A stretch of 64,000 bases of DNA. It comes from Shewanella cyperi. GTDB taxonomy: Bacteria; Pseudomonadota; Gammaproteobacteria; Enterobacterales; Shewanellaceae. Each line of letters begins with the position of its first letter. Positions within the stretch are counted from its first letter, which is position 1. The DNA lies in assembly GCF_017354985.1 (NCBI RefSeq), contig NZ_CP071501.1, positions 1,197,501 to 1,261,500 on the forward strand. Direction: 5' to 3'. Positions 49,975-57,300 of the stretch are shown piece after piece. The notes beneath the pieces are model-generated. The model worked only from the letters and a program-made list of their open reading frames with translations, searched no databases and had not been told where the DNA came from. The translations under genes were made by a program, and so were the position numbers.

Positions 49975-51204
49975 TTATTCCTCCATGTACAGCAAGCTTG
50001 AAAATTGTTCGTTTATTTCTTCGAACTTATAGTTAAGTTTGTTATCATCTGGAATAAAACCCTCAGCAATATCAAGTTTTTCTATCGATCCGCCGCCATT
50101 ACACTCGTATACGTTTGCAATGCTGGGTGATATTGTACTGGCACGAGGTACGATATCTGAGACCTGTTTAAAATTAGTATCTGATAATTCTTTTTCAAAC
50201 AACCTGTTTGCCATAAAGTTTAAAGTGAGAAAACTTACAATATATGGACTGTGTGTTGTTATTACTAGCCTATTATCTTTTGATTTATTTAAAGCCTTTA
50301 ATAACTCAAAAAGAATGCTCTTTTGAGAGTCTGGGTACAAATTCTGCTCAGGTTCTTCCACAACGTTAATAAAGGCAGAGTAAGTGAATCTTTTTCTTAT
50401 TTGATTGATTGTTAATATGAAATCTTTAACTTTTCTATTCTTTACGTGTTCTAATGAAGAAAACGCTTTCTGAAACTCTTTTGTAATTCTTCTCTGTAAT
50501 GCGACATTTAAGTGCTCATCTGTACCATTCATATTTTGGTTTGATATAAAGTCACTTAAATATTCTGTAACCAAAAATAATGGCACCAAACTTTGATACC
50601 CACTAGAGCCATTAATAAGATTAGTTTTAAACCCTTCGCCAACTAAATATGATGAGCCATCATCAGGTTCATACTGATACTTTAGCTTACCTATTGGCAA
50701 ATCTACTAGTTTTGAGCGTATGTAATCTTTTGCTTCTTCATATTCAGCTAAAAAGGCATGAAGCGCCCTTGGTAATTTTGAAATAAGCTCTGGTCTTACA
50801 ATTGAAGTTAAGAAGTTTCTTTCAGCTGGAACGTACATTATCTTGGGTGAAGAATAAGCTGGATTATCTCGCTCTGAAATAGAAAAAATATTCTTATCTA
50901 GTTTAAATTCATATTTGCTGCCAATAAAATGTACAAACGACTTATCTGAGAAATACTCAGATATTCCTTGAAAAGACATAACGTCATCTAAAAAAAACTC
51001 TACATTATTAGCTTCATCTAAACTAACATCTTCCCGAACAAGTGATTTTTCTAACCAGCAAAGCGATGAGTACACTTTTGCAATAGTACTTTTACCTGAA
51101 CCCTGAATGCCGGTAATCACCGTCAATCCATCAAATGATATGTATTCATCTCGACCCAATCCATTTTTGATTGGCCCAACATTACAAATGGCTAGTTTTG
51201 ACAT
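49975..51204 (-). CDS. AAA/ABC-type ATPase of a putative two-gene defence system
   Basis: 409 residues from the ATG at 51204. A longer frame to 51273 begins upstream of the promoter, so it is excluded. It is an SMC/ABC-like ATPase of the AAA_15/AAA_21 type: Walker A GIQGSGKST (32-40), signature-like SSGYQS (200-205), Walker B FINVVEEPEQNLYP with catalytic Glu (about 283), and H-loop TTHSP (H318). No TOPRIM domain follows, unlike OLD nucleases. ATPases of this kind act as sensors in Septu, PARIS and retron systems, paired with a nuclease effector. Here the partner is the coupled PD-(D/E)xK-like gene. Base composition differs clearly from the neighbours, a sign of transfer. Confidence 0.85.
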   Translation of the reverse strand: MSKLAICNVGPIKNGLGRDEYISFDGLTVITGIQGSGKSTIAKVYSSLCWLEKSLVREDVSLDEANNVEFFLDDVMSFQGISEYFSDKSFVHFIGSKYEFKLDKNIFSISERDNPAYSSPKIMYVPAERNFLTSIVRPELISKLPRALHAFLAEYEEAKDYIRSKLVDLPIGKLKYQYEPDDGSSYLVGEGFKTNLINGSSGYQSLVPLFLVTEYLSDFISNQNMNGTDEHLNVALQRRITKEFQKAFSSLEHVKNRKVKDFILTINQIRKRFTYSAFINVVEEPEQNLYPDSQKSILFELLKALNKSKDNRLVITTHSPYIVSFLTLNFMANRLFEKELSDTNFKQVSDIVPRASTISPSIANVYECNGGGSIEKLDIAEGFIPDDNKLNYKFEEINEQFSSLLYMEE

Positions 51205-51240
51205 ATAAATCCATTCAGTTCTGATAAAATCGCAGTTGGC

Positions 51241-51269
51241 ATTATATACATAGATGTTGCAGCACTCAA
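51241..51269 (-). promoter_or_regulatory. Sigma70-like promoter of the ATPase-nuclease unit
   Basis: On the minus strand TTGAGT (51269-51264), 17 bases, TATAAT (51246-51241). The -10 ends 36 bases before the ATG at 51204. Confidence 0.75.
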
Positions 51270-51756
51270 TCATTCATAATGAAAACAAGAGTCAACCAAT
51301 TTTTTGTATGTTGTTGATATATAAGGCTTCATTCTTGGATGAACTATTCGTATAGTCGTAAGGTGCACTGTCTCGAAGGTGACTGAATGAACTGTTCATG
51401 GGCGAAGGAGTAAATGGTCTTTACGATAAATGCTGAGGTAGTTGGCGGATTTTGAAGGGGGGACTACGTGTAAAGATGTCTCACATTACGGCAGGGAAGA
51501 TAGAGTGTAGAAAGCTACAACAAGATTTTTCTGAGGTCTTGCTGGTCGTTTCGAAGTGGCGTACTTCAGGTTAAATTGTTCGGCTACACACTTATTACTC
51601 ATTGGTGTCGCTGAAAGGGGGGTTGGGCGCGTAGCCGAGGCAAAGCGATAAGCTCTCTATCGCGAGGAAGGAAAACCAATGGCACTGAGACCTTTATAGA
51701 AAAATCTGCTAAGTTCCCCGGATATCTCAAGGACGACAGGACAAGGTGAAGGATAA
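51270..51756. other. Intergenic region upstream of the ATPase unit
   Basis: About 490 bp. A 32-codon frame at 51476-51574 has no good ribosome site and is not called. No clear repeat, RNA or hairpin was recognised. Confidence 0.4.
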
Positions 51757-52035
51757 ATGCAGCGACGTCAGAGAAAACCCAAACAACCAAGCACTTGGGT
51801 TGATTTTCTCCTGGGGCAATTCGCCGCAGCCGTTTTTGCGGTGCCTACGGCACTGGTGCTGTGGCTTTTAGTTGCCAAGTCTGTCAGTGGTATCGGCCCG
51901 TCAGACACCTTGATTGGCTGGGGTGGTTTTTGGCTGATCCTCGGTTGCTTCGCGTTTGTATCAGTCTTTTTTCCTAAAGCATTTCCCGACCTGCTCGGTA
52001 AAATCTGGGAAGCATTATTTGATCTGAAGCGTTGA
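51757..52035 (+). CDS. Small two-helix membrane protein, function unknown
   Basis: 92 residues. A basic N-terminus (MQRRQRKPKQ) is followed by two hydrophobic segments (FAAAVFAVPTALVLWLLVA and WGGFWLILGCFAFVSVFF) and a short charged tail (WEALFDLKR). AAGGATAA precedes the ATG. No family is recognised. It is divergent from the ATPase unit and lies just before the dispersed repeats. It could be an accessory of that unit or unrelated. Confidence 0.6.
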   Translation: MQRRQRKPKQPSTWVDFLLGQFAAAVFAVPTALVLWLLVAKSVSGIGPSDTLIGWGGFWLILGCFAFVSVFFPKAFPDLLGKIWEALFDLKR

Positions 52036-52075
52036 TATTAAGACATGTATTGCAGCGTCAAAAGGCAAGATAAGT

Positions 52076-52530
52076 ACAGCACTTAACTTGATGGTTGCAC
52101 CGCGCTCCTCTCCGCGTGGCGGCCAGAGGCCTTCGGGGAACGCTAGTGGAATGAAAATGTTCATTCCACGGTCTGGCGACACGCTTATCCCCCATCGAAG
52201 CCGCTTTGGTCGTTGGGCTGAAAGAAACGGGTGAGCCGAGGCATGGCCGTTCTCAGGCGTCCTGCCCTCTACGGCATTGGGACTCCTGTCCGGCAGATGC
52301 CGAGGCAGCACCCGAGATTGGACAGGCACAACACTTAACTTGCAGGTTGCACCTGTTCCTTTCCCCATCGAAGCCGCTTTGGTCGCTGGGCTGAAAGAAA
52401 CGGGTGAGCCGAGGCATGGACGCCGAGGAAGAGACCGTCGAGCAGGAGCGAGTCGGTCTCGGTGGCCGTTTCCAGCCCAAAAGGCCAAAGCGCTCGGCTT
52501 CGTCAGGGGCGGCAGGGGAGTTCCTAGAGG
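52076..52530. repeat. Dispersed GC-rich repeat, copies 3 and 4
   Basis: The 58-base block CCCCATCGAAGCCGCTTTGG to GAGCCGAGGCATGG occurs at 52189-52246 and again at 52363-52420 with one or two changes. ACTTAACTTG followed by GGTTGCACC also occurs twice (52083, 52335). The second copy continues into the segment inverted at 46410-46560. It fills the gap between the small membrane protein and pfaD. Confidence 0.8.
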
Positions 52531-52604
52531 GGATTGCTGTAGATCCCCTCTAGGTCGGGTGTGGGGGCGAACCCCCACGACTTTCGTCGCTTGAAAAGCG
52601 ACAT

Positions 52605-52635
52605 TAAAAAACCAGCCAAGTGGCTGGTTTTCTTA
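52605..52635 (-). terminator. Terminator of the pfa operon
   Basis: AAAACCAGCCA (52608-52618), AG, TGGCTGGTTTT (52621-52631), with an A run on the plus strand giving a U run for minus-strand transcripts. Confidence 0.92.
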
Positions 52636-52680
52636 TGTTAGCGTGGCTGGCACCGAGCATTGGTGCTAAAAGCCTCCGCC

Positions 52681-54288
52681 TTAGGCCAACGGCTTCAAAG
52701 GTCTGTACCTTGCCACAGCAGCGGGCAAACTAACCCCTTGTGCCAACAAGTTGTTGGCACGATACAAATAAGCAGCACCCGTCAAAAGGTGCAGCGCCAG
52801 GTCCACTGCCCGACGCTGCCGGTAATCATCCAGATAGCTCCCCTTACTCCAGCCGTTGAAGGCGCCAAGTGCCGGGCCGGCCCAGATCTGGTAATCCATT
52901 TCCCGGCCAACTTCACCTGTGTTGGACCAGCGGCTCGACAGCCCCAGATACCAGCGGAAGATCAGCGCCATCTTGCGCTTGGGATTACCCTCGGCGCGGC
53001 TGATTTGGCTCGGGTCCCGGGCCATAAAGTGGGCCACTGTGCCCTGCCAGATCTCATCGAGATTGGCGCGGAACACCTGGGTTTCCAGCTTTTGGCGCTC
53101 ATCCAACGGGATGGCCTCTATGCTGTCGTAACGGCTGTAGATCTCGTACAGCTTGTTGGCGCGCATGGGGAACAGGGTGCCGCGTTTGACCACCTGCAAC
53201 TTGACGCCCATTTCGAACATGTCCGCCGCCGGGGCCATGGTGACATCGGCCATTTCCGTGGTGGCCAGCAGTTTGCGGGTGTGCTCGCTGGCACCGGCCT
53301 CGATACAGGCCTGGTTGATGGAACCTGTGACGATAAAGGCGGCGCCCATGTTAAAGGCCGCCAGGGCCGCATCCGGGGTGCCTATGCCGCCGCCGGCGCC
53401 GACGCGGATGGGCTCGGCGAAGTTGTGCTTGGCCTGCAGCTCGTCCCGCAGCGCCAATATGGTGGGCAGCAGGGTGACCAGGGGGCGGTTGTCCGTGTGG
53501 CCGCCGGAGTCGGCCTCGGCGGTGATGTCATCGGCCATGGGCACCAGTTGTGCCAGCTCTGCCTGCTCGGCGCTGATGTGGCCCTCGGCGATCAGGGCAT
53601 CGAGCATCTTCTTCGGCGCGCTCTGCATAAAGTGGGCGGCCACCTCGGTGCGGCTGATTTTGGCGATCACCTTGTTTTTGATGATGATCTCACCATTGTC
53701 GCCACGGCTGAGGCCCGCGGCGCGGTAGCGCACTATGTGGGGGGTGAGCGCCAAAAAGGCCGAGGCCTCCACGGTATGCACCCCGTGCTTGAGGTACAGC
53801 TCCACCGCCCCTTGCTCCAGCGCAGGTTCGCTGGGACTGTGAATGAGGTTAAAGGCGTAGGGGCCAGTTGGCAGCGCCGCCTGAATGCGCTTGATGGCAG
53901 CCTCGACCCGGGTGGGCACCAGACCGGCGGCGCCGAAGGAGCAGAGGATGCCGGCCTTGCCGAGCGCTATCACCAGCTCCTCGGAGGCGATACCGTTGGC
54001 CATGGCCCCGGCATAGTAGGCGTATTTGACCCCGTGGCAGCGGCGGAAGGCCGCGTCGCCCAGTTGCGAGGCATCATAGGGGGCCGCCATGGCCATTACC
54101 GGTAGCAGCTCGCTGTCTGTTTGCTCTTGAGCCTGCACTTGCGCTTCGTGTGAAAAGCTCAGCTCGCCGCCGGGCAGCTGAGCGACATACAAAGGCTTGT
54201 CCAGGGCCCGCATGGCAGTACGTACCGCGTCCGTGCCAGTGTGACCTGTGTTGGGGTTAAGGGCCCAGGGCCAGTGGAATTGTGTCAT
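52681..54288 (-). CDS. pfaD: PUFA synthase enoyl reductase PfaD
   Basis: 535 residues. It is an FMN barrel of the 2-nitropropane-dioxygenase/FabK type: VAGAGGGIGTP-like stretch RVGAGGGIGTPDAAL, AFIVTGSINQACIEAG and MAPAADMFEMGVKLQVV are characteristic of PfaD/OmegaD. The enzyme reduces trans-2-enoyl intermediates made by PfaA-C. It is the last gene of the cluster, 33 bases after pfaC, and is followed by a terminator. The usual length and gene order support the call. It acts in the cytoplasm as part of the EPA/DHA-type synthase complex. Confidence 0.96.
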   Translation of the reverse strand: MTQFHWPWALNPNTGHTGTDAVRTAMRALDKPLYVAQLPGGELSFSHEAQVQAQEQTDSELLPVMAMAAPYDASQLGDAAFRRCHGVKYAYYAGAMANGIASEELVIALGKAGILCSFGAAGLVPTRVEAAIKRIQAALPTGPYAFNLIHSPSEPALEQGAVELYLKHGVHTVEASAFLALTPHIVRYRAAGLSRGDNGEIIIKNKVIAKISRTEVAAHFMQSAPKKMLDALIAEGHISAEQAELAQLVPMADDITAEADSGGHTDNRPLVTLLPTILALRDELQAKHNFAEPIRVGAGGGIGTPDAALAAFNMGAAFIVTGSINQACIEAGASEHTRKLLATTEMADVTMAPAADMFEMGVKLQVVKRGTLFPMRANKLYEIYSRYDSIEAIPLDERQKLETQVFRANLDEIWQGTVAHFMARDPSQISRAEGNPKRKMALIFRWYLGLSSRWSNTGEVGREMDYQIWAGPALGAFNGWSKGSYLDDYRQRRAVDLALHLLTGAAYLYRANNLLAQGVSLPAAVARYRPLKPLA

Positions 54289-54321
54289 CTTGTTCTCTTT
54301 CCAATTTTAAAACTGGGTTTA

Positions 54322-57300
54322 TCAGGCTTCTTCAATGGCCAGGGCCAGATCCGTTATCTCGTAAATTCGCAGGCCGTCTTTGGCCAGCCAGGCGTCGGCC
54401 TTGAGCGTTACCCGGCCGGGCTCGCGCTCGATGGCGGTGACGTGCAGCTCCAGCGACATCTGTTTGTTGAGCGGGCTTATCTGGCCACGGTATTTCCACT
54501 TCACCGTGCTCAGGCAGTGATTGAACCTGGGGTTGGCAAAGCCTTCTCCCAAGCCCGCATCAAGTGCAAAGCTGCTCAAGAGTTCGATTATGGCCTCCAC
54601 CCCGAGGGAGCCCGGCATTACCGGATCCTGGTGGAAGTGGAAGCGGAAGAACCAGTCGCTGGGATCTATGGCACGCTCGCCATAGGCGTAGCCGAGACCC
54701 GCCTTGCCGCCGCGGCGCACCAGTTTGACCGTATCGACAAAGTTGAGCCTGCCGCCCGGCAGGCGCAGGTGTGCTTTGCCGGGGGCCGCCCGGTACAGGG
54801 CGCAGCCTGTGTCCCTGAGGTCATAACTGACATCCGGGGCGGCATTTTCCGCCTGATACCAGGGCGTGGTGGTGCGGCCATTGTCGAGCCCCAGCTGGTG
54901 AGTCAGGGCCTCGGCCTTGAAGTAACCGAATACCGCCTTGCCCTCGTAGAAGGGCTCGCCGTCGGCTGCCAGGGCAAAGCTGAAGGTTTGGATGATATTG
55001 GTGCCGGACATGACGGTGCTCAGCAGCCGGGAGTCGTTGCTTATGGTCTTGCCGCGCAGGTCTATGTTCTTGATAAGTTTGCCTTCTCCGTCGAGATTGC
55101 GGAAAAACAGCTCCAGCCCCGGGAAGCCCAAGGTAGTGCCCATGTAACCCGAGATAAAGCCGTTTGGCTGCAGGGCAATTTCCATCAGTATCGAGTAGGG
55201 CATGCGCGCCGGGTGGCTGTTTTCGCTGAAATACCAGGCCCTTGGTGGCACTTCGTATTCGCCGATGCAGGAGGCCGGGGCCTTGAAGTCACCGCGTTTG
55301 CCTTTGACATCCACTACCCGGGTGGTGAGCTGCAGATCGCCGCAGGGGGTACGCGGCGGAATAAGGCCACGGTAAACCGCAAACTCGGGGCCGAAGCAGT
55401 TTTCGATATTGCCGGTGGCAAACTCGAACATATGCCAGGGGGTGAAGGGCAGGGTATCCGGGGTGCGGTTCGTATAGCCCTTTGCACAGTCAGGAGTTGG
55501 CGGCGCGGGAATGTGTTTCACCGGCACCACGCCCTTGATGGGGCTGGCGTTAAGATCCGCCTCGTGGGTCATCAGCGGCGCATTGACCGAGGCCTGACGG
55601 CCTTCAAGCAGGGCTGGGCTTGCACCGGATACAGGCGCCTGATGGCTGTCATTCCCAGAGTAGCGGGTGCAGTCATTATCTTCTTTTAACTCAACGCCGA
55701 GATTTTGGAAGTCCACCACCACCTTGCCGTCGAGGATGATCTCGATATTGGCCTTGGCCCAGGGTGAGGGCGTGAGGCCTATGTCGGTCACTTCCATGCG
55801 GTAAGTGAGGCGGTTCGACTGGGGCAGTACCTGACCGCGACAGCGCACCTTTTGCGGCGCCTGTGCCAGGGGCTGGAAGCGGCCGTTTTGGGTGTGCTTG
55901 TGCAGCCCAAGGTAGAGCATGTAAAACTGCAGCAACTGGCCGCACCCCTCGGCCATAAGGGAGCCGGCCATAACCGGGTCGTCCTTGAAGTGGCAGGGGA
56001 AGTACCAGTGGTCCGGTTCCAGGCGTTTGTGGCCCTCGATAAGGCCCAGACCCCAGGCGCCGCCCCGGGTGTCGACCTTGCTGACCTCTTCGATCATCAG
56101 GAACTTTTCCGAGGCAAAGCACAGGGATGGCTGCTGGTAGCCGAGATCGTGGCTGGGGCCGAAACAGGCGGCCACATCGCCGCTGAGCAGGTGCGACAGG
56201 CGCTGATAGTCGAAGCGGCTCTCGGGGCAATGCAGCAGCGGCGCGAAGCTGCGCTTATTGGCCTCGGCGAAGCGTCTGGCCTTGAGTTCGTCCTCGGTGC
56301 GGATCACCCCCTTGCCATCGGCCAGCTCGGCGTCGGTGAAGAAGCCGGCGCAGCCGCCATCCATCTTGAGAATCAGCCTGTCGCCGACGAAGCACTCGTA
56401 GGAGAAGAAGAACAGCAGGGTATCGCCGTTGCGGGCGAAGTTATTGATGGATATATCGTATCTCAGGGTGTCGCCGCCCCGGGGCAGATCGTCCAAGAAG
56501 GTCAGGGTGCAGTCCAGCAGGCGGTAGACCCGCTCGCCCTTGTTCTCCAGATCTATGCCGAGGAAGGAGATCAGCATCAGATCGCACTGGCCCGACTCCA
56601 CCGCCACCGCCCAGGGGATTTGACCGTCCACCAGATAAGGCGCGTCCACCGGAATGTCGTATTCCGTGGTCATGCTGCTGGGCTTGAATTCCCCCAGTCT
56701 GGCATTGAGCTTGGTCACCCGCGACACCAGCAAATAGTCGGTGGTCGGCAGCCGCACCCGGCGCCGATAGCTGTCTATGATGGCATAGTCGGGGCCGAAC
56801 ACAGGTGCTATGTCGCCCTCGGCGTATTGCACCAGATCCTGGTAGTTCCAGATGCAGGGCTTGGTTGCCGCTTGTGGCGCCACAGCCGGCGTTGCTGGAG
56901 CAGGCGCAGCTGGTGTTGGCGTTGGCACTTTCAGCTCAGGTGCTTTTATTCCGGGCTTTGGTATCTCAGTAGCAAGCGGTGCATGGCCCATCAAACCCTG
57001 ACGCTCAATTTCATTTTGCCCTATGTCTTGACGCCCTATTTCTTTTTGCATAAGCGCATCGGCCAACTTAAGACCGGCCTCACGGCTTTGCAGGAAGGCC
57101 TGGTGCGCCTGCAGTGCCAGGGCCTGATTGGCGGCGATAGCCTCGGCGTGTGAGCCCGGCGTCAAGGGAACAGGCATGGCAGCAGGTGCCGTGGCTAAGC
57201 CCGCAGTTTGCATGCTCTTTGCTTCAAAAGAATGGGGTTGGTACTTCACGCTGGCGGGCACTCCGCTGTCTATGGGTTGGTTGGCAGCAGTATTCCGATG

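Noticed and set aside
49975-51204. PARIS (AriA/AriB), Septu or OLD/Gabija identity for the ATPase
   Set aside because: No TOPRIM or DUF4435-like partner, no HNH motif in the partner, and no C-terminal TOPRIM on the ATPase. The ATPase type is shared but the effector differs.
51476-51574. 32-codon frame upstream of the ATPase unit
   Set aside because: No adequate ribosome site and no recognisable product.
52015-52578. 187-residue open frame, and similar ones at 46409-46702
   Set aside because: They fall in the dispersed DNA repeat and resemble each other only for that reason; no ribosome site or domain.
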